From: Maratus speciosus
Taxonomy: Eukaryota; Arthropoda; Arachnida; Araneae; Salticidae
NCBI GenBank assembly: GCA_963932465.1
Contig: OZ010799.1
Coordinates: forward strand, 157,786,761 to 157,850,760
Direction: 5' to 3'
Length of the DNA stretch: 64,000 nucleotides
Every line of letters starts with the position of its first letter. The stretch's first letter is position 1. This document shows, piece by piece, positions 10,266 through 21,422 of the stretch. The notes under the pieces are model-generated. The model did no database searches, was not told the origin of the DNA, and saw only the letters and a list, made by a program, of their open reading frames with translations. A program made the position numbers and the translations under genes.

Positions 10266-11337
10266 TACACTTGTTGAAAAAAAAAGTGAACACCCCTTAT
10301 TAAATCTGCAAAAATTTATCGAAGAAGAAAGTTACTGGTACCACATGACTGGCAATAAAGACTACTTTTAAATTATGTATATAAAATTTGCTTAGGGGGC
10401 CATCTACATATTGAAACGAACCATAACTTTGTTTTTTTCAATAGCAGTGCAGTATTCTGACAGCATAAATCAACTCTATTCTCTTTAATTAGCCTAAAAA
10501 GAAATTTTTATGCAATTCATACGATAAGTTTCCGAGAAATTAATTATTTTAAAACGAGTGTATTTTAAGGGCTGTATCCAAATTGAAGTTCGGTACTCGA
10601 TTGCTGACCAATAGAGCCCTCTTCTTGATCAATGCATCTTTAGCGCCACTCAAGCAGTCATTGAAGACTGCTAGATTACAGGATAGCATAAGAAATTTCA
10701 AAATATCTAGTCACTTCTATCATAGACACGGTCCTTTAAACCATCCTTTCGCCATTTTTTAAGCCTAATTTAAAAACTACTTGGAAGAAAAATGTGAAAT
10801 TTTGAATTGCCATAAAGCAGGAATTAATAAATCTAAATCCATCAAAAAATTGTAGGTTGCAATTCATAACTTTTTCTAATATTAATTTCATAATTCATAA
10901 TTCATATCATAAAATTATAAAAATTGCAAATTCAACGTATTTATGTTTGGGTATTTTAGTATTATTGCTACACAAAAATTTAGCACATTAGGAGTATAAT
11001 CTCAGGAGATATTAATAAAAATATGAAAATGTAATTTAACATTAGAAACACTAAATTCTGAATGTTTATAATTCAAAAGCTTATCATTCAAATGACTTGA
11101 AACTTGGTGTCTAGGTATAGTTTGAACCGAAGATTTGAAATATCTTGTTAAAATTGGGTATTGCCATTGAAAAAAATGAAGTTTGGGTTTGTTTTAATAT
11201 GCAGATGGCCCCCTCAGCAAATTTTATATTCATCATTTAAAAGTAGACTTTTCCATCGTTCGGTACCAGTAACTTTCTTCTACAATAATTTGTTGAGGAG
11301 TTAGTAGGGGGTGTTTACTTTTTTTTCCACGACTGTA
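10266..11337. mobile_element. Tc1/mariner-like element with about 200-bp TIRs
   Basis: The left end TACACTTGTTGAAAAAAAAA with following GTGAACACCCC is matched by the inverted right end TACAGTCGTGGAAAAAAAAG with following TAAACACCCCC. The arms stay similar for about 200 bp (GAAGAAAGTTACTGGTACC, GGGGGCCATCT). TA dinucleotides mark both outer ends. The ends resemble those of Tc1/mariner-like elements; the interior of about 660 bp has no transposase, so this is a non-autonomous derivative. Confidence 0.78.
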
Positions 11338-11689
11338 CATAGGAATTTAATCATTTCTTCTATGACAATACAAGCTACTACATTTCAAGCTTAAGATGTG
11401 CAGCCGGCCTTTATTTTTTTTTTAATTTGACTAACTTTTTGAGTATTTTTCATAATTTTCTGTTCTAATTTTCATCATTTCAAAAGATTATTTTTCATAT
11501 TTTAGAAAAGGTTATTACAACAAATTGTTGCCAATTGCAAAAAACAGCTCAAAGAATAATAACATTTCTTTTAAACAAAAAAATATTTGCACTTGACTAT
11601 TAAAAACACACACAAAAAAAAAATTTCAATTTAAATTAAATGAACCGCCACTGGTTTTTAACACTTTGAGTTGTGTTGAATACTTTGAG
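11338..11689. other. AT-rich stretch without recognised feature
   Basis: Homopolymer-rich sequence with poly-A and poly-T runs; nothing else recognised. Confidence 0.4.
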
Positions 11690-12665
11690 TGAGAAAGTTG
11701 AAAAGTGTTTATGCATTCCGTTTGTCTGTCCGTCTGTCCACGCTCTAACTCCCTTAAATATACTCGGAATATCATGAAATTGATAAAGGTTATTTAGGAT
11801 CACCAAAGCATGCTTGGTATTGCATATGAAGTATGTAGGATTAATCGTTTATTTACAGGGCACTCAAAAGTATTCCATTACATTATGGTATATGGGGAAT
11901 AACTCTCGTAAATATACTCGGATTTTCATGAAATTGATAAAGGTTATTTAGGGTCACCAAAGCATATTTGGTATTGTATATGAAATATGTAGGATTAATC
12001 TTTCATTTACAGGGGCACTTAAAAGTATTCCATTACATTTTGGTATATGGGGAAAAATCGTTTGCAGAGTATTTTAATGGCATTATGGTTTTTCAAATGT
12101 AATGAAACTGATACAAATCACTGAATTTTACTACGATCACGTTAGAAGAGGACATTCATAGCATTTTTTATTCATTTACAGGGACACACAAAAGAAATCG
12201 GTTACAGTATAGTACTATCTTTGAGTAATAATTGCTGGAGTGCACGGCTTAAAATTCGGTATGCGCCTTTAAATTAAATTAATTTTTTGCATCTTACTCG
12301 TTACATATAAATTCCATACCTCAAATTTAGGGCTGCACAAAAGTATTCACGTACCGTTCTCCTTATTAGAGGAAATTGCTGAAGGTAAATTTTCAACTGA
12401 AGTATATGTATCTCTTAAGTGAACTAAATTTTGGCTTGCATATAGCTAATAGATTCAAATCTATAAATCATATACAGGGCTGCTGAAAAAATTCGCATAA
12501 TTTTCCGATTGTGGATGGGAACAGCTGAAATTGGGTTTTGAAATGTACTATGCGTTTCCATATGGTTGAGTTAGACGTATTATTTTAATTTTTAAAACGG
12601 TGCAGTTTTGTTACATTATACTGAATGTGTTGGAAAGTGCTTCATAATCTATGCTTGACGCATTA
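11690..12665 (+). repeat. Tandem-unit dispersed repeat R, copy 1
   Basis: The left part has GTTGAAAAGTGTTTATGCAT, a short TCTG/TCCG tract (GTCTGTCCGTCTGTCC, about 11727) and GCTCTAACTC. Then come imperfect repeats of about 150 bp, each with an ACAGGG-CAC-AAAGTATTCC-like segment. The same organisation appears inverted at 21423-22915 and, diverged, at about 47690-48905. The end near 12640-12658 (GTGCTTCATAATCTATGCTT) matches the inverted end at 21423. It is non-coding. Confidence 0.65.
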
Positions 12666-12787
12666 TTTTTTATTACTTGTTTAATTATAATTCAATCTTC
12701 CGTAATCATTTTAAAGTCGATCCAAATTAGCTTGCTTTTAGAATCTGCGGTGTTCGAGAATGGGGCTGGAGAGAATAGCTCGTAGGG

Positions 12788-13032
12788 TTGGGTTGAGTTG
12801 ATTTTTGACGGCCGATTATCTACACTAGGGATATAGGCCCGAGGGGGGAAGTGCCCTCTGTGGAGGTCTTTCTAAGGGAACCTAATCCGTATTTACGCAT
12901 GGAAATCCATGGCTCGAAGAAAACCACGAAAACTCCGAACGATTAGGCCGACGGGCGTGATTGGGCTCGAACCCAGCACCTCCCGTCTACCAGCTTCGAG
13001 AGCAGAACCTCTCAGCCACTGGTGGGGCTCGT
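12788..13032 (-). mobile_element. tRNA-derived SINE, copy 2
   Basis: This is a reverse-oriented copy of the SINE at 5679: the CAACC-type tail is at the low-coordinate side and the tRNA-like head with its B box (GGTTCGAGCCC on the reverse strand, about 12967-12977) near the other. Flanking AGCTCGTAGGG at 12777-12787 and 13033-13043 is an 11-bp target-site duplication. Confidence 0.88.
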
Positions 13033-13043
13033 AGCTCGTAGGG

Positions 13044-14245
13044 AGCAGAGCAACCTAGTATAGAAAAAAAAAGCCTTGTTACAATAAAAAAGAAAAAAAA
13101 AGGCTTAAACGTTCTTGAAATTATCTAATTGCTGTTCATATATATATATATATAAATATATAATATTAAAATAACAATGACTTTTGGTCAATATTTATTG
13201 CCTTGTTCCGTTTATTAACACTTAATAATCCTTCTATATATAAAAAAAAAGTTTTGATTTGGAAATGGACCAATGAAAATCTGCGTAGATATTCCCGGTA
13301 GATTGGCATCCAATTTGAATGCTTAAGCATGGCCTTTTTTCGTTAATATTAAAAAAAACTGTTGCATACAAAAAATATGAAAATCGGTGGTATTATAGAG
13401 AAATGTTTGATAAACACGCTGAGGCAGATCTAAATAGTTTGCCGCAGAAAAATATGCCCAAAGTACCAGAAGATTATAAATTCTAAGAAGCATATCGACA
13501 CTTGAAGAGTTTAAGTATAACAGAAGTACCATACAGCTTTCAAATGTTTCAGAAAAAGAGGCTTAGCTGAAAGTAAAACATGAAAAGTTTCTTTCCGCTT
13601 CAAGAAATAGTCTTTTCACCAAGAAAATGTACTAGGTTTTCTTACAAACAGCAGATTAAACGGAATGTAAAAAAAATAAATATTTAGTTATAGTTTTAAA
13701 TTATTTTGAGTTAAATCAAATATTTATGTTTGAGATAATTTTCAATTTCAATATGCAGTTGAAAAATATCTTTTAAACATTGTAAGACCACGGTTGGGCA
13801 CGGAATAAAAATTTAACTGTAACAGATGATGATGAAGCAAACATGAATAGTTGAGAAGTTTCATAAATGAAACGGGCTAGAAAAAATAATTTTCTTTATC
13901 CAAATCACAAATATTGAATAAAGATTCGCAATTTTTACAAGAAAGGTGTGGAAATAAGAGATTTTATAAATATTTTAATCTTTTGTCTGAGATTATTTGT
14001 TTTTGTTGTAAGTTTGTCTTTCAGATGATTACACACTTGCCAATCTTCGGATATTTATATACCTGCCAAGTTACGTAATTAAAGTAAGGAAAAACAAAAT
14101 AAAACAGTGTATATTTCCTTTGACTGATACACATTATTCAATTGAAAATGATAGTAACGTATTCGCTTATTTTCTTGAAAGTATTAGGAAACGAAAATAT
14201 ACGAATGGGAAATAAATACCTAAAAATGCAAGCGTCTTTAACTCC
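13044..14245. repeat. AT-rich stretch ending in composite repeat P
   Basis: Contents: a TA microsatellite at about 13139-13156, the dispersed fragment at about 13355-13420 shared with 10104-10172, and from about 14090 a diverged piece of repeat P (ACACATTATTCAATTGAAAA). No supported gene. Confidence 0.45.
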
Positions 14246-14336
14246 TTAACGGTTGCACTAAATTACGTTTTTCAAAATTCAAATTGATTACTGGCACCAC
14301 TTTTTGAAAAAGAAATATTCACCTTATTTAATGACA
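14246..14336. mobile_element. TTAA MITE (family 3), left part
   Basis: The sequence starts TTAACGGTTGCACTAAATTA and matches 28584 onward. It breaks off after TTTAATGACA (14327-14336), and the MITE resumes with the same 10-mer at 17860-17869. The two parts are therefore one MITE split by the retrotransposon relic between them. Confidence 0.65.
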
Positions 14337-14721
14337 GGTGCTGAACAGGTGACCAGCATTGAGGGGTTTCCTAGTTGATATCAGCTTAACACCCAGTCTT
14401 GAAAATGAACTAGCTTATGTTTTGTAAGCCATTGCGATAAGTATAACTGTAGTTTAAAACTAGTACTTAAAAGAAATATTAAGAAATTTAAAAAAAAAGT
14501 AAATTTGAAAAATAATGAATTAATAAAGTTAAAAATTAAGTCAAGTAAGTTAAGGGATAAAAATCTTAATAAATGGAATAGCTGTAGTTCTAAAACTACT
14601 ATAAGAAAAGAAAAAGATGAAAAAGAGATAAAAGTTAGCACTGTTCAGAGTTGTATATAAAAAGGTTTTATATGTAAGAAAAAATAGACATTTAGCAATC
14701 TTAGAGTGGTGAACCTAGGGA

Positions 14722-15500
14722 TCACTGGATGTCCATAATAATGGAGAATCTGGGTCTTTTACGGTGGTGGGGCTCGAAGGCGTCATAATCCGGTAGCTCT
14801 GTTACTATTTCATTTGGAATATAATAAATTTTGCTGTAGAAGTTTTTAGCTGTATCATTGATGTGTTTACGTAAGCTGATAGTATTAAGATACTTGCGGA
14901 CTGTGTTATTACGTAAATAACGAGAGGTGTTACGTACGGTACGCAGGTGCCTGTTATGCAGACGACTTAGGCTGTCCATTGAAGTGGTGCTGGTGAAGCC
15001 CCAGATTGGGTTGGGTTGGGTTGATTTTTGACGGCCAATTATCTACACGAGGGATATAGGCCCGGGGGGAGTGCCCTCAGTGGGGGTCTTTCTAAGGGAA
15101 CCTAATCCGTATTAACGCATGGAAGATCCACGGCTCGAAGAAAACCACGAAAATTCCGAACGATTAGGCCGACGGGCGCGATTGGGATCGAACCCAGCAT
15201 CTCCCGTCTACCAGCTTCGAGAGCAGAACCTCTCGGCCACTGGGGGGGCCCCCAGATTGGAGTAGCATAAGTTATAATTGGGAGGATACAGGAGTTATTA
15301 TAAAGGATAAGTTTATTATGAGCTGAGAGGGTTTTGCTATTAAGAAGAGGTTTAAGTGAATTGAAAGCTCCAGCGACTTTCCCCCTGATATTACGAATGT
15401 GTTTGCTCCAAGTTAGACGTCGGTCAAGGATGACCCCAAGATATTTGGCATCGTCTGACCAAGGGATGGCAATGTTATTAATAATTATTCTGCTAGGGTA
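14722..15500 (-). pseudogene. ORF2 C-terminal relic of Jockey-like element, split by SINE
   Basis: Reading the reverse strand from 15500, one frame is open up to the SINE and carries the familiar ...KYLGVILDRRLTW... segment of non-LTR reverse transcriptases, then ...ITYATPIWG at the SINE junction. After the SINE the same frame resumes from about 14998 and ends at a stop near 14722, with QNK-like RHLRTVRNTSRY, NNTVRKYLN and a terminal HHRKRP. These match the region just C-terminal to the RT fingers/palm in Jockey-group ORF2 proteins. The catalytic FADD box would lie upstream and is not seen. The frame is intact apart from the SINE, so decay is mostly by truncation. Confidence 0.8.
15010..15249 (-). 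mobile_element. tRNA-derived SINE, copy 3
   Basis: A reverse-oriented SINE inserted into the ORF2 relic, flanked by CCCCAGATTGG at 14999-15009 and 15250-15260 (11-bp target-site duplication). The B box reads GGTTCGATCCC on the reverse strand (about 15187-15197), and the GGGTTGGGTTGGGTTGA side is the complement of the CAACC tail. Removing one duplication copy restores the phase of the RT frame, so the SINE is younger than the retrotransposon. Confidence 0.9.
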
Positions 15501-16231
15501 TGTTAGTATCTTATATATATATAGTTATCTATCTTATATATATTATATCTTATCTATCTTATATATATTTATACAGTTATATATCTTATATATAGTTAGT
15601 ATGTTAGTAACTTATATATATACATATTTACAAGAGAGTTTAATATACTACAAGGAGAAAATAATAATAATGTAAAATATCTACAATGAGGAGAGGTCTA
15701 ACTAAATATACAGAGAAACGCAAAAGCCGGGATTAAACGACAGCAAGAGGACGGCGTCCACCCAGTCTAGTAATTTGAAGGTGAATAAAACAAAAAGAAA
15801 GGAAAAAAGAAGTAGAATAACATGAGGAGAGCATAAAATGCAATTTAAGAAGTTTTTTTTTATTATATATAAAAATTATAAATTATTAAACAAACAGCAC
15901 GAACAGAAAGAAAGCAAAAAGTTTAACCAGTGAAGAGCTTAATCTTCATTAATGTTGATTTGACTTGCAAGTTTATCAAATTAAGTTAATATAACCATCA
16001 GTTTTTGCATCGGATTATCGAGTTTCTTAGATTGAGTTGAGATGTTCTTTATACATTTTAAGAATTTAGTGATTTGTAAAATTTGCTTAACTTCATTGAA
16101 AGTATTAAGAATATCTTTTATATCGTTGGTGTAATTTGTAGGAATTTTAGAATTTTCTATAGTAGGGGAGGAATGGGTGTTTCCAGTAGTACTATCATTA
16201 ATATCAGAGTTTAATATTTCATTACTAGGGT
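15501..16231. other. Internal part of relic: AT microsatellite and unassigned sequence
   Basis: About 15505-15620 is a TATATCT/TATATA low-complexity tract, sitting where the missing part of ORF2 would be. From 15660 to 16231 no domain could be assigned; a short reverse-strand frame near 15700-15770 looks coding-like but was not recognised. Confidence 0.35.
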
Positions 16232-17543
16232 TCAGAGTCTTAAGTACTTTTTGGTGTAATTATAATTCTTAAATATATCCGCTAAGATTTGGGTTTCTTG
16301 GGAGAGATTGCTGACGCTATTACTTGTGTTACGGTTTTGTTTATTTTCTAGTCTATAGGGATTTTTTGGACAACCGCGGAAATTCGCTGGGTGTCCGAGT
16401 CCACAATTGGCACAAGTGGGTTTAATACGCCCCTTGTGCTTACAGTCTGTACTTAAATGTAGATCACCACATTTTACGCATTTAGCATCGAAGCCACACA
16501 CTTCTGATGCGTGATCGTAACCTTGGCATTTGTAACACTGTTTTACACGATTTTTGCTAGTAAAAGCTTCAATCTTAACAGAACTATAATGTATATTGTT
16601 GATTTGGTAAATTTCTTCAATGTTCTTACGATATACATTTACCATGTATATCGGCATTGGTTGGCCAGTTTTACGATTTTTAAGCATGGCAGCCCTAGTG
16701 ACTGCGAAACCATGCTCCCTGAGACTATCTTCGATAATTTTAGTATCGGTGTAACAGGGGAGGCCCCTAATGCATATTTTTTTGGGTCGAAGTTCTTTAG
16801 GATCAAGAGTGGTATATTTCTTTTTGTTTTGGTCTAGCCATTTTTGAGTAGCTTTAAAGTCCTTATCAGAGTTACATTGTATAACAATGCGTTCGCCTTT
16901 TAGCGTTATTTTTGGTTTTTCTGAGTTTAACTCCGTAATTTCATGGGCTACCGTCGCCCAATTGCTGTCGACTTCGAAGTAGAAAGGGTTAACAGATTTT
17001 TTAACTTTGACAGCATCCTGTGTATTTTCACTAACATTTGACTCATCCATATCCACATTTTCAGCTAGGGTAACTTCGCTAGCGATATTCTTGTATTTAT
17101 TACTAAGATGGATAGGAGAACTCTACTCCGAAATAGGTCGTTTAACACCTTTCTTAACTGCATTGAAAATTTCATTTTTAAGATTAGTATTCGTAAGAAA
17201 AAAAAATAACAGTTTTCTTATACTTAAAAGAGCAAAAAAAACTAAAGATAGCTGAATTTAACGAATTATCATGGGTTGGCTCCCTAAGCAAAGTAAAAGC
17301 ATCAAGGCAAGTTTTCCGTACCTCTTCTTGCTCAGAAGCAGAAGCAGAATATCCGTCTTTAGCCTTTATATCCAAGATATATTGATCAACAAAGGTGTAA
17401 AAATCACCCAATATAGTCTTAGCATATTCTTCAAAATTTGACGAAAATCTGTCAAACTGGTCCTTAAAGTTGCTGTTTAACGTTCCATTACATATTTTGC
17501 CGATAACTTCCGTCATATAATCATGATCATCTGTAGACGCCAT
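16232..17543 (-). pseudogene. ORF1 (gag-like, zinc-knuckle) of Jockey-like element, broken
   Basis: The main reverse-strand frame (17056-16232, 274 aa) shows a PRE_C2HC-type region (KKICIRGLPCYTD... through ...PMPIYMVNVY..., about residues 90-160). It is followed by CCHC zinc knuckles: C-YKC-QGYDHASEVC, C-VKC-GDLHLSTDC and C-ANC-GLGHPANFRGC (about residues 173-229). This order is typical of ORF1 nucleic-acid-binding proteins of Jockey/I-group elements. The probable N-terminal part is in another frame (17543-17184), so at least one frameshift or stop lies between about 17060 and 17230, near an A-rich run. The product would bind element RNA; here it is a pseudogene. Confidence 0.85.
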
Positions 17544-17859
17544 AATACAGCTTTAAATAGCGATAAGACTATTCTAACGAATCGCCCCACCTGCCATTCA
17601 CACTGCGAAAATATAACATGCGAAGGAGCAATCACCTCATACGACCTCCTCACAACAGAGCTCCAACGCGATTAATATGTCATTAAATAAGGCGGATTTC
17701 ATTATTTCAAAAAAGTGGTGGCAATCAAGAAATTTGAATTAAAAAAAGTAGCCTACAGGCAACACTGGATGAGATTATGAAAGTTTTCCAAGGTTTAGGG
17801 AAATAATTAAATTTTAAGACAGCGTTAGTGAGGTCAGTAATATAAATAATACAGTTAGG

Positions 17860-17987
17860 TTTAATGACAAGTAAAATGATATTATAAAAAAGCCAATTAC
17901 ACTATTTTATAAAACTGGTGGGAATAAAAAAATCTGAATATAAGACACAGCCCTTGAATATCATGGGAGCGAGAATTGAGGGGTTAA
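17860..17987. mobile_element. TTAA MITE (family 3), right part
   Basis: The MITE resumes at TTTAATGACAAGTAAAATGA, with AGCCAATTACACTATTTTAT and ACTGGTGGGAAT shared with 28680-28735, and ends GAGGGGTTAA at 17987. Beyond it the composite repeat P resumes (ATCAAAGAAAAAACGAGATA), so the MITE had inserted into that repeat. Confidence 0.62.
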
Positions 17988-19860
17988 TCAAAGAAAAAAC
18001 GAGATAATACAAAATTTTATTCTCTTTAAAGAAATGATATGTTTATGTAGAAAAATGAGATCTAATTACTTCATTCAAGAAATCAATTATTTTCAGTGCA
18101 GGTTTTCTTTTACTACATTTGTAGACTGTAATACTCAGCTTTCTGTTTGCTTAATTAATGAGAAAGTAATGTAAGCAATAGTACTGCAAATATGTGTAAA
18201 TGTTGTATGTGGAATTGATTGACTGGTTTATCAAGTAAAAAAGTGTAAATCTGAAAACCAGTGTTACATGTTTCTAAATATTCAGAAAATTAAATTAGAG
18301 GAAATATAACAATAAAAAATATCGCTGCCCTGGTGTATATTGTTCACGCGTCGTAAAAGCTGAGATAATAAATATATTTCAGATGAAGGCAAAACAAAAT
18401 ATATTTCTATTAAATGATAAACGTTATTCAATACCATAGTAATTCCTTTATTATCTTCTAAATATTAGGAAACGAGAAAATAGGTATAGGAAAGAAGTAT
18501 TAAAAAATACAAGAGGCTTTAATTAAACTAAGAAAAAAACGAGATAAATTAATATATTAAGATAAATCAATATATATTTCTATGGAATAATACACATTAT
18601 TCAATCGAAAATCATTGTAACAAATTCGTTTAGTTTCTTCTAAATATTAGGAAATGAGAAAATAAGTATAGGAAAGAAATATTAAAAAAATACAAGAGGC
18701 TTTAATTAAAGTAAGAAAAAACGAGATAAATTAATATATTAAGATAAATCAATATATATTTCTATTGAATAATACACATTATTCAATCGAAAATCATTGT
18801 AACAAATTCCTTTAGTTTCTTCTAAATATTAGGAAACGAGAAAATAAGTATAGGAAAGAAATATTAAAAAAAATACAAGAGGCTTTAATTAAAGTAAGAA
18901 AAAACGAGATAAATTAATATATTAAGATAAATCAATATATATTTCATTGAATAATACAATTTATTCAATCGAAAATCACTGTAATAAATTCGTTTAGTTT
19001 CTTCTAAATATTAGGAAACGAGAAAATAAGTATAGGAAAGAAATATTAAAAAAATACAAGAAGCTTTAATTAAAGTAAGAAAAAACGAGATAAATTGATA
19101 TATTAAGATAAATCAATATATATTTCTATTGAATAATACACATTATTCAATCGAAAATCATTATAACAAATTCGTTTAGTTTCTTCTAAATATTAGGAAA
19201 CGAAAATATACATACGAGAAATAACACTTAAAAAAGCAAGAGTTTTTAATCAAAGAAATAACGAGATAAAAAAACCTGTATTCCCTTTAGAGAAATGATA
19301 TGTTTATGTAGAAAAAACAGTTATTAATTACTTCACTAAAGAAATCGGTTATTTTCTATACATTTTTTACTCTCCGTTTGTAGACTGTGATATTTAGCTT
19401 TAGTTTGGTTAATTAATAACGATGTAATGTAAGTAATGATACGGTAAATATGCATAAATGTTTTATGTCAAATCAATTGCCTAGTTTATCAAATAAAAGT
19501 GTAAAACAGAAAACTGATGTTATATGTTTCAAAATACTCTGAACATTAAATTAGAGAAAATGGAACAATAAAAATTATTGCTCTACTGACGGATATTGTT
19601 TACGTGTCAGAATAGATTAAATTAATAAATATATTTATGATTTTAGTCCTAACTTCATACTTTAATATTTTGAAAATTAATATTCCATCTTTTTTCTAAA
19701 AGAAAGCGACTTTAATTGAAGATAAAACAAGATAAAACAATATATATTCCTATCGAATGATATATGTTATTCAATCAAAAATCATAGTAATTTATTCCTT
19801 TATTTGTTTCTAAATATTAGAAAACGAAAAAATACGAAAAAGAAAGAAATACTTTAATAA
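17988..19860. repeat. Composite repeat P, main block
   Basis: The block has two modules. Module B (about 18010-18360 and again 19270-19620) contains GAAATGATATGTTTATGTAG, GATCTAATTACTTCA and a TTAATTAAT-GTAATGTAAG-like stretch, ending near TTCACGCGTCG. Module A is the 182-bp tandem unit between them. Diverged copies of both recur at 20073-20282, 20974-21422, 22916-23195, 28133-29640, 34660-34972, 41474-42670, 44440-45087, 46080-46600 and 52190-52640. No coding capacity; nature unknown. Confidence 0.7.
18361..19205. repeat. Tandem repeat, period about 182 bp
   Basis: The landmark TCTAAATATTAGGAAA recurs with AATATT at about 18461, 18642, 18824, 19007 and 19189, giving spacings of 181-183 bp. 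Units share CGAGATAAATTAATATATTA and TTATTCAATCGAAAATCA. Three to four units are nearly identical, so the array is recently amplified compared with single diverged copies elsewhere. Confidence 0.85.
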
Positions 19861-20072
19861 TATCTAGAGCAAGGCACTTGTATTCGTAAAAGGTTGAAAT
19901 AATTGATTGACATCAGTATTTACAAGAGAATTTATTTGTAAATAAGCAAAAGTATATTTTCGCGTACTTAACAAAAGTGAAATTTTCATTTAAAAATTCG
20001 GGTGTCAATGTGGCTATAAGGGATAAAAATTAGGCGATGCCATAACTGCATCAGCGCTTTTCAAAGGGTTAA
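19861..20072. mobile_element. TTAA MITE (family 4), left end decayed
   Basis: The right end is GCGCTTTTCAAAGGGTTAA. The interior (ATTGATTGACATCAGTATTT, GGTGTCAATGTGGC) matches 47470-47687. The left end is too degraded to place exactly. Confidence 0.55.
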
Positions 20073-20282
20073 AAAGCAAGAGACTTTAATTGGAGAAAAT
20101 ACGAGATGAAATAATATATTGAGCTTAAACAATACATTAAGAGAAAAGAAAATATATTTCTATTGAATTAAATAGTTATTCAATTGAAAATAATAGTAAA
20201 TTATTCCTTTATTTTCTTCTAAATATTAAGAAACGAGAAAATACGTATCGGAAAGAAATATTAAAAAATACAAGCAGATGTA
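20073..20282. repeat. Composite repeat P fragment
   Basis: Module A-like sequence (TTATTCAATTGAAAATAATA, TCTAAATATTAAGAAACGAG), interrupted on its right by the next MITE. Confidence 0.6.
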
Positions 20283-20973
20283 TTAACACTCCTAATACAA
20301 GTTTTAATATTTTCTGAGGATTCTTAGTTTGTATGATTTGAACCAGAAATTAAATTTTATTACGTATAATATCTTCCTTGTCGGTGAGCAGTGGAACAAT
20401 GTGAGCAGCATTCATGGATTCCCTAGTTGCGTTGCAACTGCACATCCAGGTTATAAATATTGCGTGTTTCAATGCATTGGGAGCCATAAAAAAGAAAGTT
20501 TAAACGCGGCTGGTGGCCACAAGTAAAAAATACAAGTAGAGAAAAAGACAATAATAAATTGTTGGTATAGCAATGAGAGAGGAAAAAAAGAGTTCCATAT
20601 GATCCAATAAAATGTCCATGAAACAGGCGAAAAAGCTACCAAAGGGAAGCCCCAGCATAAAAAAAAAGACTCCTTTCAGAGACCATACATTAGTATAACA
20701 CAATTAAATGCAAAGCATAGTTCGAAAGTTTAGAAAAAAATGGAAATATTTACATATTTACAAAAAAATATGATAAAAGTTTATAAGTTTACGCACAATA
20801 GAGAATAAAAAACGAAAATAAAAAACATCATTGAGGAGAGTTCAGACTAGTGTCTATTTAATTTCATATATTATATAGAAATTATTCATTTTTTCTGGTT
20901 TGAAAGATTAAAAATTTCAAAATAGAAAATACCGGGGTCAAATAAGACACCCCGATGGTACTAGAAGGGTTAA
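20283..20973. mobile_element. TTAA-bounded element (family 5)
   Basis: The ends TTAACACTCCTAATAC and, inverted, TTAACCCTTCTAGTAC are 16-bp TIRs with TTAA at the outermost position. The interior of about 690 bp is unlike the other MITEs of the window and has no supported coding; the frames at 20329-20526 and 20500-20703 are short and not recognised. A hairpin CCGGGGTC-like pair lies at about 20930-20955. Confidence 0.6.
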
Positions 20974-21422
20974 AGTAAAGAGAAACGAGGTAAAACAATA
21001 TATTAAGATAAAACATTAAATATTTCTATTGAACAATACACATTATTGAATCGAAAATCATAGTAACATATTCGTTTATTTTCTTCTAAATATTAGGAAA
21101 CCAAAATACACGAATGGGAGATAAAAACTTAAAAAAAAACAAACGTCTTTAATCAAAGGAAAAAAGAGATAAAATAAACATTTATTCTCTTAAAGAAATT
21201 ATGTGTTTGTGTAGAGAAAAGAGATCTAATTACTTCACTTAAGAAATCTGTTATTTTTGAACAGGATATTTTTTTTTTTTTTTTGCTGCGATATCGAGTT
21301 TTCAGTTTGGTTAATTATTGATACAGTTATGTCAGTAATGATACTGCAAATATGATAAAAATAGTTGTATGTGAAATTGATTGACTGGTTTATAAAGTAT
21401 CAAGAAAGAAAAATCATCCGTT
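20974..21422. repeat. Composite repeat P fragment (modules A and B)
   Basis: Continues repeat P after the MITE: ACATTATTGAATCGAAAATC, then TTAAAGAAATTATGTGTTTG and a poly-T run (about 21268-21283). Confidence 0.6.

Larger units (their letters stand above)
14337..17859 (-). mobile_element. Jockey-like non-LTR retrotransposon relic
   Basis: This is the reverse-strand insertion inside the split TTAA MITE, flanked by the 10-bp direct repeat TTTAATGACA (14327-14336 and 17860-17869), as expected for a non-LTR insertion. It holds a gag-like ORF1 (17543-16232) and the C-terminal part of an ORF2 reverse transcriptase region (15500-14722). The endonuclease and most RT motifs are not recognised, so a large internal part is probably deleted. 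A SINE and an AT microsatellite interrupt it. A fragment at about 17684-17755 matches the host MITE inverted, which is unexplained. Confidence 0.72.

Noticed and set aside
15334..15675. Open frame of 113 codons, forward
   Set aside because: It is antisense to the ORF2 relic and then runs into a TATATCT microsatellite that encodes only Y, I, L and S.
16511..16837. Open frame of 108 codons, forward
   Set aside because: Antisense shadow of the zinc-knuckle ORF1 on the reverse strand.
18361..19205. 182-bp array considered as centromeric alpha-satellite-like DNA
   Set aside because: The period is suggestive, but only about five units are present and other copies are dispersed; there is no evidence of centromere function.
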